Shown here one piece after another: positions 1-7,809 of a stretch of 19,350 nt of DNA; the stretch's first letter is position 1, and each line of letters begins with the position of its first letter. The notes under the pieces were generated by a model, which did no database searches, was not told the origin of the DNA, and saw nothing but the letters and a program-made list of their open reading frames with translations. The stretch is from Opitutales bacterium. Its GTDB lineage: Bacteria; Verrucomicrobiota; Verrucomicrobiia; Opitutales; Intestinicryptomonadaceae. Location of the stretch: NCBI GenBank assembly GCA_021641325.1, contig JAJXPD010000016.1:1-19350 (forward strand), in the 5' to 3' direction. The position numbers were made by a program, and so were the translations under genes.

Positions 1-1906
1 GCCCCAGCTCTTCGACGGGGGTTTTTGCGAACTGCGTCGTGAGCGTTTTTTCCTGCGTCATCATGGGCACCACGTTGTCGAGTTTCTGGTCGCCGATGAT
101 GATGCCGCAGGCGTGCTTGCCGAGCTGGCGAATCATGCCCTCCAAGACTTCGCCCTGTTCGAAGATGTGGCGCACTTCGGGGTCGTGCTCGACCTCGTTG
201 CGGAGTTCCGCCGACATTTCCAGAGCTTTTTTGAGCGTCATTTTCAGCTCGTCGGGAACCATTTTCGCGATGGCGTTTGCGCGGTCGAAGGGAATGCCGT
301 TGACGCGCGCCAAGTCGCGCACGACAGCCTTTGCGCCGAGCTTGCCGTATGTCACGATGTTCGACACCCTGTCCACGCCGTACTTGCGGCGGACGTATTC
401 GATGACGTCGCCGCGGCGGCGTTCGCAGAAGTCTACGTCGAAGTCGGGCGGCGACACGCGTTCGAGCGAAAGCATACGCTCGAAAAGCAGGTTGAAGCGG
501 ATAGGCTCGATGTCGGTGATTTTGATGAGGTACGCAATCATGCAGCCCGCGCCGCTACCGCGCCCGGGGCCTACGGGAATGCCGTGGCTTCGCGCCCAGT
601 TGATGAAGTCGTACACGATTAGGAAGTAGTCTACAAAGCCCGCGCCAACGATAATCGAAAGCTCGTAGTCGAGCTTGTCGCGCAGGAACTGGGCGCGGTC
701 GGGACGCTCGTTGGGCTTGGGAACGTAGGCTTCGGGGTGGTCGTAGTCTACGCCGTATCGTTTCATCATGCCCTTTTTGGAGAGGTCGAAAAGCAGGAGA
801 CCGTTTTTCATCAGCTCCTTCCTGCGTTCGGGCGAAAGCGAGAAATCGTCGGGCTTGCCGTTCTGCCGCAGAACCTCGTTTTTCTTCACGACGTAGAGGT
901 CGAGAATGCGGTTGAAGTTGGTTTCGTCGCGGTCGTAGACAATGTCGACGGGCTGCTCGTACTTGGGGTAGTGGTTCTCGCCCATCGGGATTTTAATATC
1001 GACGCCCTCGGCAAGCTCGACGGTGTTGTCGAGAGCCTCGTGGAGTTCGGGGAAGATTGCCTCCATCTCCTCGCGGGTCTTGATGTAGAACTCGTTGTTT
1101 GGGTAGCGCATGCGGTCGGCGTCCGACACGAGCGAGCCCGTGTTTATGCACAGCATTGCGTCGTGCGCGTCGGCGTCCTTTTTGTAGACGTAGTGGCTGT
1201 CGTTTGTGGCTACCATCTTCAAGCCGAACTCGCGCGCGAGCTTCACAAGACCGGGGATAACCTTTTTGTCGGCGGGCAGAAAGTGGTTCTGCAATTCGAT
1301 GTAGTAGTTTTCCCTGCCGAAAATATCGACGAAGTTCGCGGTGACGCGGCGGGCGTTCTCGTAGTCGGAGTACAGCAGATACTGCGACGCCACGCCGTTG
1401 ATGCAGCCGCTGAGGGCGATTATCCCCTTCGAGTATTTTGCGAGCGTTTCGAAGTCTATTCTCGGCTTGCGGTAGAAGCCGCGCTCGTACGATTCGCTCG
1501 TGAGCTTTGCGAGGTTCAGAAAGCCCTCGTAGTTGCGGGCAAGGAGCGTCTTGTGGTGGATTTGGTACTTGGGGTAGTTCTGCGGGTTCAACAAAGAGGG
1601 GTCGCTCTCGATGCCGTCGATGTCGTCCGACTTGTCCTTGTCGCGGACGGACTTCATCAGCTCCTTGATGTCGTCGTTGAGGGTGTGGTCGTTGATGTAG
1701 TACGCCTCCATGCCGATAATCGGCTTTATGCCCGCCTTGTTCGCCGCCTGATAGAAGTCTATCGCGCCGCACATGTTGCCGTGGTCGGTCATGGCGACGG
1801 CGGGCATGCCAAGTTCCTTCACGCGGTTTACGAGGACGGGAAGCTTTGCGCAGCCGTCGAGAACGGAGTAGTCGGTGTGGACGTGGAGGTGTACGAAATT
1901 TGCCAT
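1..1906 (-). CDS. dnaE: DNA polymerase III subunit alpha, 3'-truncated (left copy)
   Basis: Catalytic subunit of the replicative DNA polymerase, carrying the PHP domain and the first part of the polymerase domain. It is identical to the copy at 17445-19350, where the residues are described. The coding sequence starts at base 1906 and runs off the left edge after 635 codons plus one base, so roughly the last 40-45% of a normal alpha subunit is missing. It is divergent from the small basic protein gene, with 177 bases between the two start codons. No Shine-Dalgarno sequence precedes the start; the start is set by the family-typical N-terminus [14 protein letters not shown]. Confidence 0.96.
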   Translation of the reverse strand, partial: MANFVHLHVHTDYSVLDGCAKLPVLVNRVKELGMPAVAMTDHGNMCGAIDFYQAANKAGIKPIIGMEAYYINDHTLNDDIKELMKSVRDKDKSDDIDGIESDPSLLNPQNYPKYQIHHKTLLARNYEGFLNLAKLTSESYERGFYRKPRIDFETLAKYSKGIIALSGCINGVASQYLLYSDYENARRVTANFVDIFGRENYYIELQNHFLPADKKVIPGLVKLAREFGLKMVATNDSHYVYKKDADAHDAMLCINTGSLVSDADRMRYPNNEFYIKTREEMEAIFPELHEALDNTVELAEGVDIKIPMGENHYPKYEQPVDIVYDRDETNFNRILDLYVVKKNEVLRQNGKPDDFSLSPERRKELMKNGLLLFDLSKKGMMKRYGVDYDHPEAYVPKPNERPDRAQFLRDKLDYELSIIVGAGFVDYFLIVYDFINWARSHGIPVGPGRGSGAGCMIAYLIKITDIEPIRFNLLFERMLSLERVSPPDFDVDFCERRRGDVIEYVRRKYGVDRVSNIVTYGKLGAKAVVRDLARVNGIPFDRANAIAKMVPDELKMTLKKALEMSAELRNEVEHDPEVRHIFEQGEVLEGMIRQLGKHACGIIIGDQKLDNVVPMMTQEKTLTTQFAKTPVEELG

Positions 1907-2083
1907 TTTGCGGAGATAAAAATACGTCTGAATGAAAACATCGGGCGGCGTTTTTTGCAACAAAATCATTGGCGAAAATGCCCGATCGGGGGTCGGGATA
2001 GTATTTTTTCAAAAAAAACAGTTGCATTTTCCGCCGAGGAGCTTTTAATCCAACAACTTTATTGATTAAAAAAGGAGAATTTT
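1907..2083. promoter_or_regulatory. Divergent intergenic region between dnaE and the small basic protein gene (left copy)
   Basis: These 177 bases must carry the promoters of both divergent genes, unless they are transcribed from further away. Visible elements are a perfect 10-bp palindrome CCCGATCGGG at 1981-1990 and an 8-bp inverted repeat next to the ribosome binding site at 2043-2071. AT-rich blocks are interspersed, but I could not pick convincing -35/-10 pairs. Confidence 0.5.
2043..2071 (+). promoter_or_regulatory. Leader hairpin or operator upstream of the small basic protein gene (left copy)
   Basis: TTTTAATC at 2043-2050 pairs perfectly with GATTAAAA at 2064-2071 across a 13-base loop. 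The right arm ends three bases before the GGAG ribosome binding site at 2074-2077, so it could act as an operator in DNA or as a translational hairpin in the leader RNA. The stem is AT-rich and would be weak as RNA. Function is inference. Confidence 0.4.
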
Positions 2084-2242
2084 ATGTCACAACACAACAG
2101 CTTCAAAAGCGGCGGCTCCGCATCTTCCAAAAAACGCAGCGTTCTCAAACGCTTCGAACGCATTGACCTGCTCCGCAAACGCGGCCAGATTAAGGAAGTA
2201 ACCCGCGTAACGGGTCTCCCCAAAACAAAGCCCGCCGAATAA
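2084..2242 (+). CDS. PVC-superphylum small basic signature protein
   Basis: A 52-residue protein with 14 Lys/Arg against 4 Asp/Glu. After a Ser/Gly-rich N-terminus comes KRSVLKRFERIDLLRKRGQ (residues 17-35), then a tail with GLPKTKP (residues 44-50). I recognise this pattern as the small basic protein conserved in Planctomycetes, Verrucomicrobia and Chlamydiae; it is thought to bind nucleic acid or the ribosome, but its exact role is not settled. The start is clear: GGAG at 2074-2077 stands six bases before the ATG. The gene ends in its own hairpin terminator at 2268-2301, so it is probably a single-gene transcript with high output. An 8-bp inverted repeat sits in its leader. It is the best taxonomic marker in the window. 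Confidence 0.88.
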   Translation: MSQHNSFKSGGSASSKKRSVLKRFERIDLLRKRGQIKEVTRVTGLPKTKPAE

Positions 2243-2267
2243 GCCCAAAGCTTCCGAACGGACTATT

Positions 2268-2301
2268 GCGCGCCCTCGACTTTCCGTCGGCGCGTTTTTT
2301 T
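2268..2301 (+). terminator. Rho-independent terminator after the small basic protein gene (left copy)
   Basis: The GC-rich hairpin at 2268-2294 combines an outer GCGC/GCGC stem and an inner CGAC/GTCG stem and is followed directly by seven T residues (2295-2301). It starts 25 bases after the stop codon. It ends only seven bases before the ATG at 2309 chosen for the U32 gene, so that gene either depends on read-through or starts further downstream. Confidence 0.8.
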
Positions 2302-2308
2302 GTTTGAT

Positions 2309-3580
2309 ATGCCCGAAAGCAAAAAAAACGCAATCCGCCGCCCGCGCCCCGAAATTATGGCACCCGCGGGCGATTTTGCGTGCCTCGACGCCGCAATAAA
2401 GGCGGGCGCGGACGCCGTGTACTTCGGAATAAAGGGCTTCAACATGCGCGCGGGCGCAAAAAACTTCGAAGCGGCGGACTTGAAGAGAATCGCAAAAATC
2501 TGCCGCGCCGCTGGCGTCAAAACATACATTACTCTCAACACAATCTACTACGACTCCGAGCTCAAAAAGCTCGATTCCCTCGTCGGGAAAATTGCCGCCG
2601 CGGGCATAGACGCCGTAATCGCGTGGGACTTCGCGGTCTTCGAAGCCGCAAAAAGACGCGGCGTTGAGGTGTTCCTCTCGACGCAGGCGAGCGTCGCAAA
2701 CACGGCGGCGGCGGCAATGTATTTCGAAAAATTCGGAATCAAAAGGTTCGTGCTCGCGCGGGAATGCTCGCTTTGCGACATCGCGAAAATCAGGGGCGGT
2801 CTGCGCCGCAGATTCGGGAGGGACGCCGGCGTAAAAATAGAGGTTTTCGCGCACGGGGCAATGTGCGTGTCGCAAAGCGGCAGGTGCTTTATGTCCACTT
2901 TCGCGTGCGGCAAAAGCGCAAACAGGGGCGAGTGCATGCAGCCGTGCCGCCGCGAATACAAAATAGAGGACGCAAACGGAAAGGGCTTTGTGGTCGGCAA
3001 CGGATACGTCATGAGCCCAAAAGACCTCTGCACCATTCCGTTTATCGAAAAAATCTTCGAGGCGGGCGCGGACTCGCTGAAAATAGAGGGGCGCAACAGA
3101 AACCCAGAATACGTTTTCGAGACGGTCTCCGCATACCGAAAACTGCGCGACTTCTACTTCGACAACCGCAGCGAAGACGGCTTCGAAGAAGACTTCGCGC
3201 GGGAAAAATCCGCCGCGCTTGAACGCGTCTCGACCGTGTTCAACAGGGGATTCTCGGACGGATTTTTCATGGGCAAACCCGTCGGCGACTGGACTTCCGA
3301 CGGCAACAAGGCGACGGGAAAAAAGGCGATTGTGGGGCACGTCGTAAAATTCTTCCCGAAAATCTCGGTCGCCGAAATTTCAATAGACGCCGAACCGCTC
3401 TGCGTCGGCGACAAGATTTTCGCCGAGGGCGACAAGTCGGGATTCTCCGCATTCGCGGTTGAGAGCATGCAAATAGACGGCAAAAACGTGCTGTCGGCAA
3501 AAAAGGGCGAACATGTCGGAATAAAAGTTCCGTCGCCCCTGCGCAGGCTCGACAGAATTTACAAATCAAAGAAAGCGTAA
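2309..3580 (+). CDS. U32-family protein (TrhP/YegQ-like), probable Fe-S tRNA-modification factor
   Basis: A 423-residue protein of the family annotated as 'peptidase U32', whose studied members mostly act in RNA modification, ubiquinone hydroxylation or related Fe-S chemistry. The N-terminus has the usual MAPAGD start of the TIM-barrel (residues 17-22). Residues 178-196 fit the U32 signature E-x-F-x2-G-A-M-C-x4-G-x-C-x-M-S. Four cysteines, C186, C193, C209 and C241, have spacing CX6CX15CX31C, which matches the [4Fe-4S] pattern of UbiU-type proteins. SLKIEGR (256-262) follows, then a C-terminal beta-barrel-like domain from about 335. Length and layout fit TrhP/YegQ, which hydroxylates U34 of tRNA; this assignment is inference. 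No Shine-Dalgarno is visible. An in-frame TTG at 2300 and an ATG at 2357 are alternative starts. Confidence 0.88.
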   Translation: MPESKKNAIRRPRPEIMAPAGDFACLDAAIKAGADAVYFGIKGFNMRAGAKNFEAADLKRIAKICRAAGVKTYITLNTIYYDSELKKLDSLVGKIAAAGIDAVIAWDFAVFEAAKRRGVEVFLSTQASVANTAAAAMYFEKFGIKRFVLARECSLCDIAKIRGGLRRRFGRDAGVKIEVFAHGAMCVSQSGRCFMSTFACGKSANRGECMQPCRREYKIEDANGKGFVVGNGYVMSPKDLCTIPFIEKIFEAGADSLKIEGRNRNPEYVFETVSAYRKLRDFYFDNRSEDGFEEDFAREKSAALERVSTVFNRGFSDGFFMGKPVGDWTSDGNKATGKKAIVGHVVKFFPKISVAEISIDAEPLCVGDKIFAEGDKSGFSAFAVESMQIDGKNVLSAKKGEHVGIKVPSPLRRLDRIYKSKKA

Positions 3581-3633
3581 AAAACCGGCCGCCGAATTTC
3601 GGGGTCGGTTTTCGTTTTCCGAAACGGAAATTT
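3581..3633. terminator. Convergent (bidirectional) terminator between the U32 and aminotransferase genes (left copy)
   Basis: AAAACCG at 3581-3587 pairs with CGGTTTT at 3606-3612, with an inner CCGAA/TTCGG-type stem. It gives T-rich 3' ends on both strands and so can stop both convergent genes. A second small hairpin, TTTCCG/CGGAAA (3616-3630), is followed by TTTTT on the plus strand and strengthens termination of the U32 gene. The two stop codons are only 53 bases apart. Confidence 0.75.
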
Positions 3634-4815
3634 TTACGCGCGGGCGAAGCGCAAAACAACGGCGCGGATTATTTCCGCCGCCTTCGCCATGTCGGCCTCC
3701 GTGAGGGTCGGGTGGATAAGCGTCATAACTCCGGTGTCGCGCAATACGGCGGCGTTCGGCAACTGCGTTTCGTCTTTCGACAGCCCCGCCTTTTTGAAGC
3801 AGTTTTCGTTCGAAACGTTCCAGCACGTTCCGCTCATCGCGGGAACGCCCTCGGCGTTTATCGCGTCGATTACGTCGAGAACCGTTGTGCCCTCTTTGAG
3901 CTTCGAGAAATCGAGGAAGAAATAGAACTTGTAGTTCGCGTGAACGCAGTCGGCGGGAACTTTCTGCAAACGAACGGCGTCGAGCGGCGCGAGGGCGTCG
4001 GCGAGAATCTTCGCGTTGCGCGCGCGCTTCGCGCTCCATTCGGGCAGATTCGCCAAACCGCGAATGCCCAAGACAGCCTGCATCTCGGTCATGCGCATGT
4101 TCGTGCCGAAAGTTTCGAGATACCAGCGGAAGCCCGCGGGGTGCTGGGCGTGGAAAACCAAATCGTAGTCGCGCCCGTGGTCTTTGAACGACCACATTTT
4201 GCGCCAAACAGCCTCGCTGTTCGTAGTGACCGCGCCGCCCTCGCCGCCCGTGGTTATGATTTTGTCCTGACAGAACGACCACGCGCCGACGTCGCCGATT
4301 GTGCCGACACTGCGCCCCTTGTACTTTGCGCCGTGCGCCTGGGCGCAGTCTTCGATAACGAAAAGATTGTGTCTGCGGGCGACGTCCATGATTGCGTCCA
4401 TGTCGCAGGGGAAGCCCATGAGGTGGACGGCGATTACCGCCTTTGTCTTCGGAGTGATGAGCTTTTCGATTTCGGAGGGCATGATATCCTGCGAATTTAA
4501 ATCGACGTCGGCGACAATCGGAGTCGCGCCGCGCATGACGATTGAACTTGCCGATGCCATGAACGTGCGGCACGGAACAATAACCTCGTCGCCCGCGCCG
4601 ACGCCCAAACCTTCGAGAGCAAGCTCAAGGGCGGTCGTGCCGTTGCTTACGGCGATTGCGAACTTCGCGCCCGTGTAGTCGCAAAGAGCCTTTTCGAAAG
4701 CCAGATTTTTGTCGCCCGTCCAGCGGTTGATTTTTCCGCTTGCGAGCACTTCGGATACCGCCGCAATGTCGGCATCGTCGAAATGCGGCCATTTTTTGTA
4801 GTTTTCGCTAATCAT
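3634..4815 (-). CDS. DegT/DnrJ/EryC1/StrS-family PLP aminotransferase (left copy)
   Basis: Identical to 14536-15717, where the motifs are given. The 393-residue PLP enzyme probably transfers an amino group to a nucleotide-linked keto-sugar. It converges on the U32 gene and is separated from leuC by 671 bases containing a strong terminator, so it is transcribed apart from leuC. An in-frame TTG at 4857 would add 14 residues that do not look family-like. Confidence 0.93.
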   Translation of the reverse strand: MISENYKKWPHFDDADIAAVSEVLASGKINRWTGDKNLAFEKALCDYTGAKFAIAVSNGTTALELALEGLGVGAGDEVIVPCRTFMASASSIVMRGATPIVADVDLNSQDIMPSEIEKLITPKTKAVIAVHLMGFPCDMDAIMDVARRHNLFVIEDCAQAHGAKYKGRSVGTIGDVGAWSFCQDKIITTGGEGGAVTTNSEAVWRKMWSFKDHGRDYDLVFHAQHPAGFRWYLETFGTNMRMTEMQAVLGIRGLANLPEWSAKRARNAKILADALAPLDAVRLQKVPADCVHANYKFYFFLDFSKLKEGTTVLDVIDAINAEGVPAMSGTCWNVSNENCFKKAGLSKDETQLPNAAVLRDTGVMTLIHPTLTEADMAKAAEIIRAVVLRFARA

Positions 4816-5087
4816 TTTTTCGGCATGGGATTTTTGCCGAACAAGCCCGCCTTGCAAGGAAAAAAGCTAAGCTCCAAAAATCCCCACCACAAAAAACCGC
4901 AACACCACGCAAAACATAAAGCAACACAAAATCATACAAAACATCAATACCTATTGCGCACGAAAAAAGCGGACGCACCTTCCTACCCCACAATGAACGA
5001 ACATGTGCATATGGCAAACAACATAAACAGTACCGACTGCCGCGCGGAAATTACACAACAAAAATAAGCAGTTCCACGCCGCGCCCC

Positions 5088-5123
5088 GACGGAAACGAAA
5101 TGCCCCTCGTTTTCGTTTCCGTC
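5088..5123 (-). other. 13-bp perfect hairpin upstream of the aminotransferase gene (left copy)
   Basis: GACGGAAACGAAA pairs perfectly with TTTCGTTTCCGTC across a 10-base loop. No T run follows on either strand, so it is not a simple terminator. A second hairpin with stem GTGCGC/GCGCAC lies next to it at 5131-5147. Both stand between the terminator and the aminotransferase start. Confidence 0.6.
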
Positions 5124-5246
5124 CCCTTCCGTGCGCATTAAGCGCACTCTGATTTTCCCATACTCATAGGAACGCGGAAAGCTACCCATGCAAAAAATTC
5201 CGCCGCAACCGTGCCAACCAATAAAAAACATCACCATGTAATATAC

Positions 5247-5297
5247 AAAAAACGCGATATTTCGGACAGCCATGAAAGTCCCAAATATCGCGTTTTT
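5247..5297 (-). terminator. Strong terminator downstream of leuC (left copy)
   Basis: A perfect 15-bp stem, AAAAACGCGATATTT with AAATATCGCGTTTTT, plus an inner GGAC/GTCC pairing in the loop. The A run on one side and the T run on the other make it able to work in both directions. It is the strongest terminator in the unit. Confidence 0.88.
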
Positions 5298-5332
5298 CTC
5301 TAAACTCCGCGCGGCGGCTGCCGCGCTGTCGA

Positions 5333-5449
5333 GGCTTGCGAGGTTGCACGCAGAAATGCGGCTTTGCGAAGCAAGGCGACGGGAGTGTACTCTCGTACAT
5401 GACCGAAGCCGCGCGAGCGAAACGCATTTATACGCCGACCCCGCAAGCC
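5333..5449. repeat. 117-bp imperfect inverted-repeat element (left copy)
   Basis: Mirror of 13902-14018. The outer arms match at 11 of 12 bases and their inner ends at 7 of 7. The middle carries a perfect 5-bp hairpin, TGTAC-GAGA-GTACA. It encodes no protein and looks like an interspersed palindromic or non-autonomous element. Confidence 0.5.
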
Positions 5450-5486
5450 CTCCTAAATCTCCTTGCACGCATTGAGCGTGCCAACA

Positions 5487-6881
5487 CTATCCCAAATCGA
5501 CGAGCTTGCCTGCGACGGCCGCATGCGCCACCATCAAAGGACTCATCAATATCGTGCGGCCGGTGGGGCTGCCCTGACGACCCTTGAAGTTGCGGTTCGA
5601 AGTCGAAGCGCAAAGCTGGTCGCCGACGAGCTTGTCGTCGTTCATGGCAAGGCACATCGAGCAGCCCGCCTGACGCCACTGGAAGCCCGCTTCCGTAAAG
5701 ATTTTGTCGAGCCCCTTTTCGCGCGCGATTGCATCGACAATCTGCGAACCGGGGACTGCGAGAGCCTTGACGCCCGCGGCAACCTTTTTGCCTTTGAGGT
5801 ATTCGGCGGCGGCTTCGAAGTCGGAAAGTCTGCCGTTCGTGCACGAGCCGATGAACGCGACGTCGATTTTCGTCCCCGCGATGGGCGTGCCCGATTTCAG
5901 CTTCATATAGACGAGGGCGTCCTCGGCGTCCTTGCGCTGGGTGGGGTCTGCAATAGTTGCGGGGTCGGGGATATTTTCGTCGATAAACACCGCCTGCGAC
6001 GGGTTCACGCCCCAAGTTACCGTCGGGCGGATTTCCGCGCCGTCGAAGTCCACAACATCGTCGTACCGGCAGCCCTCGTCGGAGGCAATCGTCTTCCAGT
6101 ACTCTACCGCCTTGTCGAAATCTTCGCCCTTGGGCGCGTAGGGTCTGCCTTTGAGGTACGCAAAAGTTTTTTCGTCGGGATTGATGTAGCCGATTCTCGC
6201 GCCGCCCTCGATTGCCATGTTGCAGACGGTCATTCTGCCCTCCATGGACATGTCGTCAAAGACCTTTCCGCCGAATTCGTAGGCATAGCCGATGCCGCCG
6301 TTAACGCCGAGCTTGCGGATAATGTGGAGCGCGACGTCCTTGGGCGTTATGCCTTTTTTGAGCGAGCCGTTCACGTTGACGCGGCGGACTTTAAGTTTTT
6401 TGAAAGAAAGCGTCTGCGTGGCGAGAACGTTGCGGACTTGGCTTGTACCGATGCCGAACGCGATTGCGCCGAACGCGCCGTGGGTCGCCGTGTGCGAGTC
6501 TCCGCAGGCGACAGTCATTCCGGGGTGGATAAGCCCCTGTTCGGGCATTACGACGTGGATTACGCCTTGCTTGCCCGTCGTGGAGTCGAAGAAAGTAATG
6601 CCGTTATCGGCGCAATTTTTGCGGATTGCCGTGAGCATTTCGTACGCAGTCGCGCTCTTGTAGGGTTCGGTGCGGTCGTCGGTGGGAATGATGTGGTCAA
6701 CCGTGGCGTATGTGCGCGACGGGTACTTCACGGGCAGTTTGAGCGTGCGGAGCATGCCGAACGCCTGCGGGCTTGTCACTTCGTGGAGCAGATGAGTGCC
6801 GACGAGCAGTTGAGTCGAACCGTCGGGCAGCTCCCTGACGGCGTGTTTTTCCCATACTTTTTCAAAAAGCGTCTTTTTCAT
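5487..6881 (-). CDS. leuC: 3-isopropylmalate dehydratase large subunit (left copy)
   Basis: Identical to 12470-13864, where the motifs are given. It is a complete 464-residue LeuC of the aconitase family, with all three Fe-S cysteines, acting in leucine synthesis. No leuD follows it here: the next feature downstream is an inverted-repeat element and a strong terminator. The start at 6881 gives [13 protein letters not shown]; ten extra in-frame upstream residues (from 6911) are not family-like. Confidence 0.97.
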   Translation of the reverse strand: MKKTLFEKVWEKHAVRELPDGSTQLLVGTHLLHEVTSPQAFGMLRTLKLPVKYPSRTYATVDHIIPTDDRTEPYKSATAYEMLTAIRKNCADNGITFFDSTTGKQGVIHVVMPEQGLIHPGMTVACGDSHTATHGAFGAIAFGIGTSQVRNVLATQTLSFKKLKVRRVNVNGSLKKGITPKDVALHIIRKLGVNGGIGYAYEFGGKVFDDMSMEGRMTVCNMAIEGGARIGYINPDEKTFAYLKGRPYAPKGEDFDKAVEYWKTIASDEGCRYDDVVDFDGAEIRPTVTWGVNPSQAVFIDENIPDPATIADPTQRKDAEDALVYMKLKSGTPIAGTKIDVAFIGSCTNGRLSDFEAAAEYLKGKKVAAGVKALAVPGSQIVDAIAREKGLDKIFTEAGFQWRQAGCSMCLAMNDDKLVGDQLCASTSNRNFKGRQGSPTGRTILMSPLMVAHAAVAGKLVDLG

Positions 6882-6911
6882 AATTGCGTTTGCGTAGTGT
6901 TGTAAATACAA

Positions 6912-6961
6912 ATCGGCGCGGATTCAATCCCGTCGAAAACCGAAAGGACAGCCGCGCCGAT
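6912..6961 (-). terminator. Hairpin between yebC and leuC (left copy)
   Basis: ATCGGCGCGG and CCGCGCCGAT form a perfect 10-bp stem across a 30-base loop, followed by a loose T-rich tail. It lies between the yebC stop and the leuC start, so it may be a terminator for yebC or an attenuator-like leader structure for leuC. Confidence 0.55.
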
Positions 6962-6970
6962 AAATCCGAA

Positions 6971-7711
6971 TTAGTCTACGAGCGAACCGTCGAGGTCTTC
7001 GTTGGAGTAGACATTCTGCACGTCTTCCAAGTCGTCGAGAGCGTCGGTAAGCTTTACGATTTTCTTTGCGAGTTCGGGGTCGGTAATGACGGTTTCCGAA
7101 TTCGGAATCCATGCGATTTCCGAGTCTTCCGTTTCGATGCCCGCCTTTTCGAGAGCTTCGCCGACCGCGTTGAACGCGGCAATAGGGCACAGGATTTCGA
7201 AATAGTCGCCGTTATTGCGGATATCCTCCGCGCCTGCGTCGAGAACTACGTCCATGAGGGCGTCTTCCGTCGCCTTTTCGGTGCTGACGATAAACTGTCC
7301 CTGTTTTGTGAAGTTGAATTGGAGCGCGCCGGGGGTCGCGAGGTTGCCGCCGTTCTTTGTGAACGTGCTGCGGACATCGCTTGCCGCGCGGTTCTTGTTG
7401 TCGGTGGTAACTTCGACGATAATGCCGATACCGCCGGGGCCGTAGCCTTCGTAAATAAGCTGTTCGTAAACGACGCCGGGGAGTTCCCCCGTACCCTTTT
7501 TGATTGCCCTATCGACGTTGTCGGCGGGCATATTGGCAGCTTTCGCCTTCTGCAAAAGCATGCGCAAACGCGCGTTTGTTGTGGGGTCTCCGCCGCCGTC
7601 TTTCGCCGCGAGGGTCAAATCCTTACTCAGAGAGCTGAAAATTTTGCCTCTTTTTGCGTCTACGGCTGCCTTGTGTCTTTTAGTTGTTGCCCATTTACTA
7701 TGACCGGACAT
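6971..7711 (-). CDS. yebC: YebC/TACO1-family translation factor (left copy)
   Basis: Identical to 11640-12380, where the motifs are given. It is a complete 246-residue YebC protein, long listed as a transcriptional regulator and now linked to relief of ribosome stalling. A good AGGAG ribosome binding site lies eight bases before the start, and an extended -10 candidate lies about 30 bases upstream. Confidence 0.96.
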   Translation of the reverse strand: MSGHSKWATTKRHKAAVDAKRGKIFSSLSKDLTLAAKDGGGDPTTNARLRMLLQKAKAANMPADNVDRAIKKGTGELPGVVYEQLIYEGYGPGGIGIIVEVTTDNKNRAASDVRSTFTKNGGNLATPGALQFNFTKQGQFIVSTEKATEDALMDVVLDAGAEDIRNNGDYFEILCPIAAFNAVGEALEKAGIETEDSEIAWIPNSETVITDPELAKKIVKLTDALDDLEDVQNVYSNEDLDGSLVD

Positions 7712-7741
7712 TTGTTTTTCTCCTGTTATTTTAGAGTGTTG

Positions 7742-7750
7742 ATTTTATCA
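7742..7750 (-). promoter_or_regulatory. Candidate extended -10 promoter of yebC (left copy)
   Basis: Reading on the minus strand this is TGATAAAAT, an extended -10 (TGnTAnAAT-like) about 30 bases before the yebC ATG. No good -35 is present at 17 bases, which is acceptable for an extended -10. It would allow yebC to be transcribed separately from yidC. Confidence 0.35.
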
Positions 7751-7760
7751 CATTTCTACT

Positions 7761-7803
7761 CTTGAAAAGTAAAATTAAGCCCTATGGCCCGCCCCTTTTC
7801 AAG
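7761..7803 (-). other. 9-bp stem-loop just after yidC (left copy)
   Basis: CTTGAAAAG pairs perfectly with CTTTTCAAG across 25 bases, starting six bases after the yidC stop codon. No T run follows, so it may protect the mRNA 3' end or act as a weak terminator. Confidence 0.45.
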
Positions 7804-7809
7804 CATTTT

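Larger units (their letters stand above)
4816..5486. other. Non-coding gap between leuC and the aminotransferase gene (left copy)
   Basis: No supported gene lies in these 671 bases. Going from leuC towards the aminotransferase gene, it contains a 6-bp hairpin (5465-5481), a 117-bp inverted-repeat element (5333-5449), a GC hairpin (5309-5326), a strong terminator (5247-5297), a 6-bp hairpin (5131-5147), a 13-bp hairpin (5088-5123) and an A/C-rich stretch (4871-4950; G/T-rich in the direction of transcription). Short open frames here lack ribosome binding sites and cross the hairpins. Confidence 0.8.
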
